A DNA stretch of 44,410 nucleotides, from assembly GCA_028277845.1 (NCBI GenBank), contig JANQFL010000025.1:1-44410 (forward strand), written 5' to 3'. Origin of the DNA: Sneathiellales bacterium (lineage in GTDB: Bacteria > Pseudomonadota > Alphaproteobacteria > JANQFL01). The notes under the pieces were generated by a model. It searched no databases and was not told the DNA's origin. It saw only the letters and a program-made list of their open reading frames with translations. This document shows, in pieces, positions 23,976-31,969 of the stretch (the first letter of the stretch is position 1; each line of letters begins with the position of its first letter). A program made the translations under genes and the position numbers.

Positions 23976-25376
23976 CTATGAAAACACGACTTGAATGTCG
24001 GTGTATTCGGCCAGGCCTTCTTCGCCGAATTCGACGCCGAGCCCCGATGCCTTGATGCCGCCGAACGGAGCGTTGGGCTGGATGGCGCCGTGTTTGTTGA
24101 TCCAGACGGAGCCGCATTGCAGACGGCCGGCGATGCGCCGTGCCGCGTCGATGTCGGACGACCAGACCGAACCACCCAGGCCGTTGGGGCTGTCATTGGC
24201 GGCGTCGATCGCCGCGTCCAGGTCGTCGTACTTGATGATAGGCAGCGCCGGACCGAATTGCTCCTCGTCCACCAGGGGGTCGCCGTTGGACAGACCGGCG
24301 ACAATCGTCGGATTGAAGAACAGGCCGTCCCCCGGTTCGCCGCCCAGCAGGACCCGGCCCTTGCGTTTGGCGCTGTCGACCAGGCGCTGCACTTTCTCGA
24401 ACTGCATCCGGTTTTGCACCGGGCCCAGGACGGACGCTTCGTCGCTGCCATTGCCCACCGGGACGGTCCTGGCGAATTCGACCAGGGCCGCGCAGACGTC
24501 GTCATGGACATCCCCGTGGACGTAGAGGCGTTTCATGGCGGCGCACGTCTGGCCGTTATTGATGAACGCACCCCAGAACAGGCCCTCGGCAATGGCCGCC
24601 GGGTCAACGTCGGGCAGCACGACGGCGGCGTCGTTGCCGCCCATTTCCAGGGTGAGGCGTTTCATTGTCGACGCTGCCGACGCCATGATGTGTTCGCCCG
24701 TGGCGCAGGAGCCGGTAAAGACGATTTTCCGGATGTCCGGGTGCGTGGACATGGCGGCGCCCAGATTGACCTCCTTGTCGTCGCCGGACACCGCATTGAC
24801 CACGCCGGCGGGCAGGACCTCGTTCATCAGTTCGACCAGCCGCAGGGTCGCCAGCGGGGTATTGGGCGAGGGTTTGATGACGACCGTGTTGCCGGTCCGC
24901 AGCGCGGGCAGGATATGCCAGACGGCGATCAACACGGGAAAGTTCCAGGGGGTGATCGAGCCGACGACGCCGATCGGTTTGCGGTGCAGTTCGACCCGGC
25001 CCTCATTGTTGTCCTGCAGCACCTTGAGCGGCAACGACAGGCCCGCCGTGAAGCCGGCCCAGGCCTCGGCGCCCCCCAGTTCCCATCGCGAACCCAGCCC
25101 GTTCAACGGCTTGCCCTGTTCGGCGGTGACGATTTGCGCGAGTTCCTCGGCGTGTTCGGCAATTTTTGCGGTCACGGCTTCGCAGGCCCGGCGCAACGCG
25201 TCGTCCGGCGTTCGCGACCAGGATTCGAATGCCCGCGCCGCGGCGCCGACCGCCCTGTCCAGGTCGTCCAACGCCGCGTTCGGGGCGTCGCCGGCGGTGC
25301 CTCCCGCCGGGTTGGCCACGGCAAAGTGGGCGCGTGCGGACGCACGGCGTCCGTCGATCGTCATGTGGTAGGTCAT
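23976..25376 (-). CDS. NAD(P)-dependent aldehyde dehydrogenase
   Basis: A 466-residue ALDH-superfamily enzyme. The catalytic set is Asn145 (TPWNFP), general base Glu244 (LEMGGND) and Cys278 (NNGQTCAA); the cofactor segment is VVIKPSPNTPLATL. It oxidises an aldehyde to the acid in the cytoplasm. It is the last gene of the four-gene operon with the StyA-like monooxygenase, EthD-like protein and flavin reductase (14-base gap). In styrene degraders the aldehyde dehydrogenase follows the monooxygenase and isomerase, so it probably removes the aldehyde product here. Position 248, Asn in GGND, is often Lys in other members. Confidence 0.9.
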   Translation of the reverse strand: MTYHMTIDGRRASARAHFAVANPAGGTAGDAPNAALDDLDRAVGAAARAFESWSRTPDDALRRACEAVTAKIAEHAEELAQIVTAEQGKPLNGLGSRWELGGAEAWAGFTAGLSLPLKVLQDNNEGRVELHRKPIGVVGSITPWNFPVLIAVWHILPALRTGNTVVIKPSPNTPLATLRLVELMNEVLPAGVVNAVSGDDKEVNLGAAMSTHPDIRKIVFTGSCATGEHIMASAASTMKRLTLEMGGNDAAVVLPDVDPAAIAEGLFWGAFINNGQTCAAMKRLYVHGDVHDDVCAALVEFARTVPVGNGSDEASVLGPVQNRMQFEKVQRLVDSAKRKGRVLLGGEPGDGLFFNPTIVAGLSNGDPLVDEEQFGPALPIIKYDDLDAAIDAANDSPNGLGGSVWSSDIDAARRIAGRLQCGSVWINKHGAIQPNAPFGGIKASGLGVEFGEEGLAEYTDIQVVFS

Positions 25377-25390
25377 GGATTCCCCGTTGT

Positions 25391-25882
25391 TCAGGTTGGA
25401 ATGGCGCCGAATTCGGCGCCCAGGACGCGATACTGGCTTGAATAGAACACGAGCGGATCGGCATCGGCGTAACCGCAGCCGGTGACGCCGCCGATCAACA
25501 ATGTGTGATCGGCCACCACGACGGACTGCGTGACATGGCAGTCGAAATAGGCAATGGATCCGTCCAGCCGGGGCATGCCGTCCGACTCGAGGAACGCCGG
25601 CCGCAGGCCGGGCACCTGGCGGCCCGCGAAATGGCTCGATATTTCCCGGGCGGAAGCCGGCAGGACGTTGACCCCGAAACGGCCGCGCCGGGCGATCGCC
25701 CGCAGGGTCCGGCCGTCACGAAGCGAAACGAGCACCGTCGGCGGCGACAGGCTGACGGAGGTAAAGCTGTTGGCCGTCATGGCGACGGTCCGGCCGTCCG
25801 GTTCACGCGTCGTGACGATGGTCACGCCCGTCGTGAAGCGGGAAACGGCTGTCCGGAACGCCTTGGGATCGGGGCGCTCCAT
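25391..25882 (-). CDS. Flavin reductase (small FMN/FAD reductase, StyB/HpaC type)
   Basis: A 163-residue NAD(P)H:flavin oxidoreductase of the split-barrel family. It opens FRTAVSRFTTGVTIVTTREP, followed by MTANSFTSVSLSPPTVLVSL, the flavin-binding signature, and ends ADADPLVFYSSQYRVLG. Such reductases deliver reduced flavin to a partner monooxygenase. It follows the EthD-like gene by three bases and precedes the ALDH gene by 14 bases. The StyA-like gene two genes upstream is the likely partner. Family and role are well supported; NADH versus NADPH preference is not visible. Confidence 0.92.
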   Translation of the reverse strand: MERPDPKAFRTAVSRFTTGVTIVTTREPDGRTVAMTANSFTSVSLSPPTVLVSLRDGRTLRAIARRGRFGVNVLPASAREISSHFAGRQVPGLRPAFLESDGMPRLDGSIAYFDCHVTQSVVVADHTLLIGGVTGCGYADADPLVFYSSQYRVLGAEFGAIPT

Positions 25883-25885
25883 GCC

Positions 25886-26182
25886 TTACGGCTCCACCGC
25901 AAAATGAAAGACCTGCGCGCCCTTGGGCGAATAGTTCGGAACATCGCCGGCGACCCGCTGGCCGATCTCCGATCCCATGGCGGCGCCAAAGGCGTCCGCG
26001 TCCTCGAAATACCCCTGAAAGATGCAGAATACGTCGCCCGGACCGACGGCGTCGGGATAGGCGTAGCGCATGGTCTTCAGGCCGGGGAGCTGTCCGGCCA
26101 GAGGCAGGTGCGTGTCCTCGTAATAGGCCTTGAAGGCAGCCTCGTCGTCGGGCCTGGGGTAGATGACGGTCAGACAGTGCAT
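25886..26182 (-). CDS. EthD family small protein
   Basis: A 98-residue protein with the EthD (dimeric alpha+beta barrel) pattern: LTVIYPRPDDEAAFKAYYEDTHLPLAGQLPGLK, a central FQGYFEDADAFGAAM, and a C-terminal GAQVFHFAVEP. EthD-type proteins occur with oxygenases and in other catabolic clusters, and their role is usually unknown; related folds include isomerases and monooxygenases. It sits between the StyA-like and flavin reductase genes, 13 bases after the first and three before the second, so it is made in step with them. It takes the place where a styrene-oxide isomerase would be expected, which makes it a candidate for handling the epoxide. Confidence 0.85.
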   Translation of the reverse strand: MHCLTVIYPRPDDEAAFKAYYEDTHLPLAGQLPGLKTMRYAYPDAVGPGDVFCIFQGYFEDADAFGAAMGSEIGQRVAGDVPNYSPKGAQVFHFAVEP

Positions 26183-26195
26183 GGCATGGGCCTCC

Positions 26196-27431
26196 CTATT
26201 CCGCCGCCCGGTCCATTGTGCTGCGTTCGATCCAGCGGCGGATCCGGGCCGGCGAGCCGAGATTGTCCCACTGGCGTTCGGGCCAGTTGAAGTTTTCGGT
26301 GAACTCGTCGCACAGGGACTTGTTCTGGCTCATGGCGCCAAGCAGCATCTGAAATTCCTCCGACGGTGGGGGCATGACCAGGTTGGTCCAGCGCGCCGCC
26401 GCCAGGCAGCGGTCGTTGCGCGCCATGTCGACCCGTTCGATGAAGCGCCGGTCCAGCACCGGCGCGTCGACGATTTCCCGGCCCATCTGGAACGCGGCAT
26501 AGGAGGCAATGTTGGCGCCCTGGCCGTTGACCGGATCGACGGTCACGTGCACGTCGCCGACGGCGACGGCGTATTTGCCGTTGTCGAATTCGACATAACT
26601 CTTGCGCACCGTCGGCACGACGCCGCCCTGCAGAATATCGACCGGCTGGCACAGGTCGAAGGACGCGGTGTCGACCCGGTCGTAAACGGACGGATGAAAC
26701 CTTTCCAGGGCATCGAGGATGACCTGGCGGAACGCGGCCGGGTCATTTTCGTATTTGGCCGTGACGGTCGCTTCCAGCTCCGTGCCGGGCACGTTTTCGA
26801 ATAGAAGCGCCGTACCCATGCCGCCGAATGTGATGGTCGGGATGACGATCAGTTCGCCGGCTCCGGGTGTCAGGGACAAGGTGACGTTTTTCGGATTCGC
26901 ATGGGCGACGCCGGTATACAGGCCGCAACTGAGACGCCGTTGCGGCTGCTGATAGGGGGATTCGGCGGGATCGTGTTCGAACATCGCGCCCAGCGGCCCC
27001 TTGCCGACGGCAACCACCACCAGATCGAACCGGTCGGCGAGCACCGGGATGTCGTTTTCTTCGATGCGCCGGTATTCGATCCGGCCGCCGCGGCTCTCGA
27101 AATCGTCCATCAGGGCGGGCAGGTAGATCCGGTAGTCGACGGCCCGCGACGGCTTCTTGAAATGTCCGGGGAAATTGATCGGTTCGGGAAAGTTGAGCCA
27201 ATGATCATGGTAATGGTAGTGATCGTCCATGTCCGGCCAGTGGTTCACGCCCAAGGCCTTTTCCCGCTCCAGCGTCGTGTTGTGATGGGCCACCGTATTG
27301 AGCAGCGGCGCCGTGCGGTAGTCGCCGGGCTCGCGGTCGGTGACGATCGTGGCCTCGATATCCCGCTGCTGCAGGTACAGCGCAAGATGCAGTCCCGCGA
27401 CGCCGGCGCCGATAATGCCGATGTTGTGCAT
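26196..27431 (-). CDS. StyA-like FAD-dependent monooxygenase (group E; styrene/indole monooxygenase family)
   Basis: A 411-residue flavoprotein monooxygenase. The FAD-binding GIIGAGVAGLHL (4-15), the LLNTVAHH segment, the PSRAVDYRIYLP block, ELIVIPT and DPVNGQGANIASYAA match StyA of Pseudomonas styrene degraders in order and spacing, as does the C-terminal DEFTENFNWPERQWDNLGSP. Two-component enzymes of this group epoxidise styrene or indole using reduced FAD from a partner reductase. It lies first in the operon, with GGGAGG upstream of the ATG, divergent from lysR. The close StyA-like features support the family; the actual substrate (styrene, indole or another alkene) is inferred only as a class. 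Confidence 0.88.
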   Translation of the reverse strand: MHNIGIIGAGVAGLHLALYLQQRDIEATIVTDREPGDYRTAPLLNTVAHHNTTLEREKALGVNHWPDMDDHYHYHDHWLNFPEPINFPGHFKKPSRAVDYRIYLPALMDDFESRGGRIEYRRIEENDIPVLADRFDLVVVAVGKGPLGAMFEHDPAESPYQQPQRRLSCGLYTGVAHANPKNVTLSLTPGAGELIVIPTITFGGMGTALLFENVPGTELEATVTAKYENDPAAFRQVILDALERFHPSVYDRVDTASFDLCQPVDILQGGVVPTVRKSYVEFDNGKYAVAVGDVHVTVDPVNGQGANIASYAAFQMGREIVDAPVLDRRFIERVDMARNDRCLAAARWTNLVMPPPSEEFQMLLGAMSQNKSLCDEFTENFNWPERQWDNLGSPARIRRWIERSTMDRAAE

Positions 27432-27501
27432 ATGATGCCCTCCCTTTGTTGACCATCAGGCTATTGCAGGAGAGCTTCATCGAGAATAGCATATAATAGA
27501 T

Positions 27502-27511
27502 AATAATTATT
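27502..27511. promoter_or_regulatory. AT-rich divergent promoter with palindrome AATAATTATT
   Basis: The 90-base gap between the StyA-like gene and lysR is strongly AT-rich at 27484-27521. It contains the perfect palindrome AATAATTATT (27502-27511) and two overlapping TATAAT-like words. This is the natural place for the LysR site controlling the monooxygenase operon. No exact T-N11-A box was fixed. Confidence 0.45.
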
Positions 27512-27521
27512 CAATACTGGA

Positions 27522-28418
27522 ATGAATATGGATCGTCTGGAGTGCCTCGAAACCTTCGTGCATGTGTTGGAAAGCGGCAGTTTCTCGGCGGCGGCGAAAC
27601 GCCTGGGCACGACCCAACCGACGGTCAGTAAGCGAATCGCCATGCTGGAGGACGCATTCGGCGCCACCCTGTTTCTACGCTCGACCCGGCGGCTGGCGCC
27701 CACGGAGGAGGCCGGCCGGATTTATCCGCGGGCCCGCGACATCCTGGAAACCTACGACATCGTCCGCGCCAGCGCGCGCAATGTCGTTCCGGTTCCGACC
27801 GGCACTCTGGTCGTGAGCGTGCCGTCGTCGCTGGGCCGGCATTTGCTGATGCCGCTGGCCGCGGAATACATGCGGTTGCACCCCGAGGTGTCCCTGGATA
27901 TCCGCCTGTCGGAACGGCAAGTGAACCTGGTCGAGGAAGGGGTTGAACTGGCCCTGCGCATCGGGGAGTTGAACGACAGTTCGTTGCGCCTGCGGGCCCT
28001 GGGCCGCGTGCGCCGGTTCGCGGTCGCCAGTCCGGACTATCTTCACCACCGGCCGTCGCCGCGGGACCCCGGCGAACTGGCGGAACACATTTGCATCGGC
28101 TATTCCCGATTCGGCGCGCCGACGAAGTGGGTCTTCGAGGGGGAACACGGCCGCCACGTGGTCAATGTGGAATGCATCATCAAGCTCGACGACGCGGACA
28201 CGCTTCAGGCGGCGGTGCTCGAAGGCATGGGTGTCGGCATTCTGCCCAATTGGCTGGTGCAACCGCGGCTGGAGGCCGGTGACCTGGAGATCGTTCTTCC
28301 CGATTACACCGTCCCAAGCCTGCCCCTCAACGCGATCTACGCCGATTCCGGCCCGCTGTCGCTACGGGCCCGCAGTTTTCTCGACTTCCTTGCCGAGAAG
28401 CGGATGCGGTTGACCTGA
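27522..28418 (+). CDS. LysR family regulator of the StyA-like operon
   Basis: A 298-residue LysR protein. The N-terminal winged helix-turn-helix (about residues 4-62, FVHVLESGSFSAAAKRLGTTQPTVSKRI) is followed by the two-lobe ligand domain (about 93-292, from VVSVPSSLGRHLLMP). It is divergent from the StyA-like gene, the standard layout of a LysR activator with its target operon. The start could be 27522 or the ATG at 27528, which has GGA at 27519-27521. Its 3' end overlaps the convergent KstD-like gene by 57 bases. Confidence 0.93.
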   Translation: MNMDRLECLETFVHVLESGSFSAAAKRLGTTQPTVSKRIAMLEDAFGATLFLRSTRRLAPTEEAGRIYPRARDILETYDIVRASARNVVPVPTGTLVVSVPSSLGRHLLMPLAAEYMRLHPEVSLDIRLSERQVNLVEEGVELALRIGELNDSSLRLRALGRVRRFAVASPDYLHHRPSPRDPGELAEHICIGYSRFGAPTKWVFEGEHGRHVVNVECIIKLDDADTLQAAVLEGMGVGILPNWLVQPRLEAGDLEIVLPDYTVPSLPLNAIYADSGPLSLRARSFLDFLAEKRMRLT

Positions 28419-30125
28419 CCTTCCCGGTCCGTGCGCGGCCGCCAAGCGCCGCCCGGCGATGTAGCCGAACGTCATGGCCGGGCCGATGGTGATACCGGCG
28501 CCGGGGTAGGTGCCGCCCATGACCGACGCCGCGTCGTTGCCCACGGCATAGAGCCCGGGAATGACCGCGCCGCCATCGCCGACCACCTGGGCGTCGGCGT
28601 TGGTGGCGATGCCGGCGAACGTGCCGAGCTCCGCCGGTTCCAGTTTCACGGCGTAATAGGGGCCGGTTTCCAGCGGCGCCAGGCAGGGGTTCGGTTTCCA
28701 GGTGGGGTCGCCGTTGAAAAACTGATAGGCATCCGAACCCCGGTTGAAGTCCGGATCCTCGCCCCGCCGGGCGTGTTCGTTGAAGCGTTCGACCGTGCTT
28801 GCCAGGCCGTCCGGGTCGATGCCGCAGGCCGCCGCCAGCGCCGCGACGGTGTCGCCCCGCTTGATGTAGCCCGAGGCGACAAACGGTCCGATGCGCACCG
28901 GCGCCGGTCCCAGCGCGCCCAGGCCGAAGCGCTTGATGGCCCGGTGATCGCACACCACCCAGGCCTCGATGGCCGCGTCGCCGCCGCAGGCCTCGGCCAT
29001 GGCGGCGACGAAGACGTGGTAGGACTGGGCCTCGTTGACGAAGCGCCGGCCGCGCCGGTCGACGCTGATATAGCCCGGCTTGCCCCGGTCGAGGAAATGG
29101 GGATAGGGGGTCGTGGTGCCGTCCGCCTGGGGCACGGTCGAGGCCGGCGTCCAGGCGGCGGGCTGGTTGACGTCGTCGTGAAACCGCCCGCCGACGGACT
29201 GGGCCAGGCGCAGCCCGTCGCCCGTGTTGCCGGGCGGCGGCAGGGTGACGTGGTTCTTGCCCGCGGCCAGGTGTTTGTAAACGTGCCCGGTGCGGTCCTT
29301 GTCGCGGGGGAAGCCGCCCGAGGCCAGCACCACGCCGCGCCGGGTTTTGACGGTGACCCGCCGGCCGTCCTTTTCGACGACGGCGCCGGTCACCCGGCCG
29401 TTGTCCCCGGTCAGTTCGACCACCGGCGACGACAGCCACAGGCCGATGCCGCGTTCGCGGGCATGCCAGGCCAGGCGGGCGATCAGGGCATTGCCGTTGA
29501 CCAGCCGCGTGCCCCGGTCGTGGCGCAACCTGTCCCTGGCATAGCGCGCCACCATGCCGGCGACGTGCAGGGCGGATTTGACCGACCGGGTCATGTTGAA
29601 GACGTGCGGCACGTCGTTGCGGCCCACCATCATGCCGCCGAAGCCCATCATGGTGCGGATCGGCGGCCGCAGCTTGGCGAACAGCGGCCCCAGCCTGCGC
29701 CCGTCGAAGCCGTCCGGCACCAGGGAGCGGCCGCCCTGGGACGCACCGGGTTCGTAAGGATGGTAATCGGCCCAGGTGGGCGCCACGGATAGCGCGACGA
29801 GGCCTTCCCGTTCGAAGCGGTCCAGCATTTCGGGGGCGGTGTCGACGAAGGCTTCGGCCCGCGACCGGTCCAGGTGGTTGCCCACATGGGCGGCCAGATA
29901 GTCCAGGGCGTCGCCGCGGCTGTCGGGCAATCCGGCGTCCAGTTGATGACGGTTCATGGGCACCCACAGGACGCCGGCGGAATAGGCCGTGGTGCCGCCG
30001 AACAGGGGCTCCTTCTCCACCATCAGCACGTCCAGGCCTTCGAGCCGGGCGGTCAACGCCGCGGCATAACCGCCGGCGCCCGAGCCGGCCACGAGCACGT
30101 CGCAGTGATGTTCATTCTCGTTCAC
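28362..30125 (-). CDS. KstD-like FAD-dependent dehydrogenase (3-ketosteroid dehydrogenase/fumarate reductase superfamily)
   Basis: A 587-residue flavoprotein. The FAD fingerprint LVAGSGAGGYAAALTARLEGLDVLMVEKE lies near residue 11-38. The C-terminal GTYPGAGITIGPAMTFGYIAG corresponds to the KstD block where Tyr and Gly of Y-P-G-x-G form the active site, and the NEAQSYH segment holds another Tyr in the position used by KstD. These features favour a 1,2-desaturase of a cyclic ketone (steroid or similar) rather than a fumarate reductase. The start is GTG at 30125. It follows the SDR gene by 28 bases on the same strand. Its last 57 bases lie antisense to the lysR 3' end. Confidence 0.82.
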   Translation of the reverse strand: MNENEHHCDVLVAGSGAGGYAAALTARLEGLDVLMVEKEPLFGGTTAYSAGVLWVPMNRHQLDAGLPDSRGDALDYLAAHVGNHLDRSRAEAFVDTAPEMLDRFEREGLVALSVAPTWADYHPYEPGASQGGRSLVPDGFDGRRLGPLFAKLRPPIRTMMGFGGMMVGRNDVPHVFNMTRSVKSALHVAGMVARYARDRLRHDRGTRLVNGNALIARLAWHARERGIGLWLSSPVVELTGDNGRVTGAVVEKDGRRVTVKTRRGVVLASGGFPRDKDRTGHVYKHLAAGKNHVTLPPPGNTGDGLRLAQSVGGRFHDDVNQPAAWTPASTVPQADGTTTPYPHFLDRGKPGYISVDRRGRRFVNEAQSYHVFVAAMAEACGGDAAIEAWVVCDHRAIKRFGLGALGPAPVRIGPFVASGYIKRGDTVAALAAACGIDPDGLASTVERFNEHARRGEDPDFNRGSDAYQFFNGDPTWKPNPCLAPLETGPYYAVKLEPAELGTFAGIATNADAQVVGDGGAVIPGLYAVGNDAASVMGGTYPGAGITIGPAMTFGYIAGRRLAAAHGPGRSGQPHPLLGKEVEKTAGP

Positions 30126-30153
30126 GTTCGCGTCCCCAAATTCCTATCGTGCA

Positions 30154-30927
30154 TCAACCGGCGAGAAAGCCGCCGTCCACGGCGAGCATGTGTCCGGTGA
30201 CGTAGCTGGACAGATCGGAGGCCAGGAACAGGACCGGCCCGATCAGTTCCTCCGGTTCGCCCACCCGGCCCATGGGTGTCTTGGCCAGAAAGCCGCCCAG
30301 CCGTTCCGGATCGTTACGGGTGGCTTCGGTCATGGGCGTGGCGATGACGCCGGGCGCCAGGCCGTTGACCCGGATGCCGTCGGCCGCCAGTTCCACCGCC
30401 AGGCCCTTGGTGATCATCTTGACCGCGCCCTTGGACGCGGCGTAGCCGGCCACGTTGGCGTAGGAGATATACGAGCAGATCGAGCCCATGTTGACGACCC
30501 GCCCCTTGGTGCGGCGCAGTTGCGGCAGAAAGGCCTTGGTGACGTTCAGGACACCGCCGGCGTTGATGCGCAAATGATCGTCGGCGCTGGCCAGGAAGTC
30601 GTCGTCCGCCACCGGCGTGCGTTTCAGAATGCCGGCATTGTTGACCAGAACGGACACGGCGCCGAGGTCCCGCTCCACCCGGGCCGCGACGGATTGCGCG
30701 TCCTCGCGGTCGGAGACATCCAGGTGCAGTCCGATAGCGGTGCCGCCGGCCTCGGTGATTTCACTTGCCCGCGCCATGACCGCGTCGGTCTGCACGTCGG
30801 CCAGGCAAACCTTGGCGCCACATGCCGCCAATCCCCGGGCGATCGCGGCGCCGTTGCCCTGGGCGGCACCGGTGACAAGCGCGACATCGCCGTTCAATAG
30901 ATCCGCAAATCGTTCCGGTAGCTGCAT
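30154..30927 (-). CDS. Short-chain dehydrogenase/reductase
   Basis: A 257-residue classical SDR. It has the cofactor loop TGAAQGNG (19-26), NNAG (96-99), catalytic Ser149, Tyr162 and Lys166 (YAASK), and the DGIRVNGLAPGVIATPM region. It reduces or oxidises a carbonyl/hydroxyl with NAD(P). It is the first gene of a two-gene unit with the KstD-like gene and is divergent from iclR across overlapping inverted repeats. The two together could work on a cyclic alcohol/ketone. The substrate is unknown. Confidence 0.92.
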   Translation of the reverse strand: MQLPERFADLLNGDVALVTGAAQGNGAAIARGLAACGAKVCLADVQTDAVMARASEITEAGGTAIGLHLDVSDREDAQSVAARVERDLGAVSVLVNNAGILKRTPVADDDFLASADDHLRINAGGVLNVTKAFLPQLRRTKGRVVNMGSICSYISYANVAGYAASKGAVKMITKGLAVELAADGIRVNGLAPGVIATPMTEATRNDPERLGGFLAKTPMGRVGEPEELIGPVLFLASDLSSYVTGHMLAVDGGFLAG

Positions 30928-30960
30928 CTTTCCAATTCCGAACTGACGGATTTCCTGATT

Positions 30961-30986
30961 GCTACGTAATATGTAGCATACTACAT
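30961..30986. promoter_or_regulatory. Overlapping inverted repeats, candidate IclR operator
   Basis: GCTAC-N7-GTAGC (30961-30977) overlaps ATGTAG-N4-CTACAT (30971-30986). Both are perfect inverted repeats that share one half-site, in the 115-base gap between the SDR start (30927) and iclR (31043). The overlap could allow two alternative regulator placements. Confidence 0.7.
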
Positions 30987-31042
30987 TATACGATATCGCT
31001 GTATGGAGCTGTCAAGGAGACCGCCTTGGCAAGGAGTGGCGG

Positions 31043-31840
31043 ATGATGACTGTTGCGACGATGAGCGGCGGGGTGCAATCGGTTGAAGTGGCCGGTACGG
31101 TCCTGCGTGCATTGCTCGACGCGGGCGGGCCGGCGAAACTGTCCCATTTGGCCCGCCGCACCGGCATGCCGACGGCCAAGGTCCGGCGGTATTTGGTCAG
31201 CCTCATGCGGACCGGGTTCGTGGTGCAGGACCCCAGGACATCGGAATACGATCTCGGGTCCCTGACCATGGAAATCGGGCTGCAGGGCTTCGCCCGGTTC
31301 GACATTTTGAAGCAGGCGGAAACCACGCTGGATCAGATTGTCGACGCGTTCGGCGAGACCGCGGCCATCGGTTACATGGGGCCGCGCGGGCCGGCCTTCG
31401 TGCGGATTTCCCAACCGCCAGGCAACCGGGGGTACAGCATTCCGTTCAATCATGTCTGTCCCATTACCTATTCCGCCACCGGTAAATTGTTCAGCGCGTT
31501 CGGTGACGTCGGCCAGTTGGCGGGCTTGATCGACGCCGAAATCGTACAGAATGCGAGAGTGGGGCGGCCGCACTGCCCCCATTCGGCGGAGGACTTTGCC
31601 CGTGATCTGGCCGCTGTCCGGGACCGGGGTTATGCCGTTATGGAAGACGGCGGCGGCGGCGAAGTGACGGCCGTCGCCGTGCCGGTTTACGACGCCGCGG
31701 ACCGGCTTCTGTTTTCACTGACGGTGTTCGCCCACCTCGGCCGGCTCAACGTCGACCCGGACAGCCTTCTGATCGCCATGTTGCTGGACTTCGCCGATGC
31801 ACTGTCCAAAAGCCTGGGCCGGCCCGACAAGGCAATGTGA
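31043..31840 (+). CDS. IclR family regulator
   Basis: A 265-residue IclR protein. The N-terminal winged helix-turn-helix (about residues 13-70, LSHLARRTGMPTAKVRRYLVSLMRTGFV) is followed by the effector domain (about 80-255) with PFNHVCPITYSATGKLFSAF and a cluster of hydrophobic beta strands. AAGGAG lies at 31031-31036, serving the ATG at 31043 or the one at 31046. It is divergent from the SDR/KstD-like genes, which are its probable targets. The effector would be a pathway intermediate. Confidence 0.92.
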   Translation: MMTVATMSGGVQSVEVAGTVLRALLDAGGPAKLSHLARRTGMPTAKVRRYLVSLMRTGFVVQDPRTSEYDLGSLTMEIGLQGFARFDILKQAETTLDQIVDAFGETAAIGYMGPRGPAFVRISQPPGNRGYSIPFNHVCPITYSATGKLFSAFGDVGQLAGLIDAEIVQNARVGRPHCPHSAEDFARDLAAVRDRGYAVMEDGGGGEVTAVAVPVYDAADRLLFSLTVFAHLGRLNVDPDSLLIAMLLDFADALSKSLGRPDKAM

Positions 31841-31847
31841 CGGCCGC

Positions 31848-31862
31848 CGGCAAGGTTTGCCG
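31848..31862 (+). terminator. Weak hairpin after iclR
   Basis: CGGCAA-GGT-TTGCCG, a six-bp stem with a three-base loop, lies eight bases after the iclR stop codon. No T-run follows directly. It may mark the transcript end. Confidence 0.3.
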
Positions 31863-31969
31863 CCATCATCGGTAGAAAAAAACTTGAATTGCATGTCAAT
31901 TGGATGAGTTTGTAAGGGCTCTATGTTAAAATCGGCTCACGCTCTGATAATGCGAATGCGCTGAAGCCT

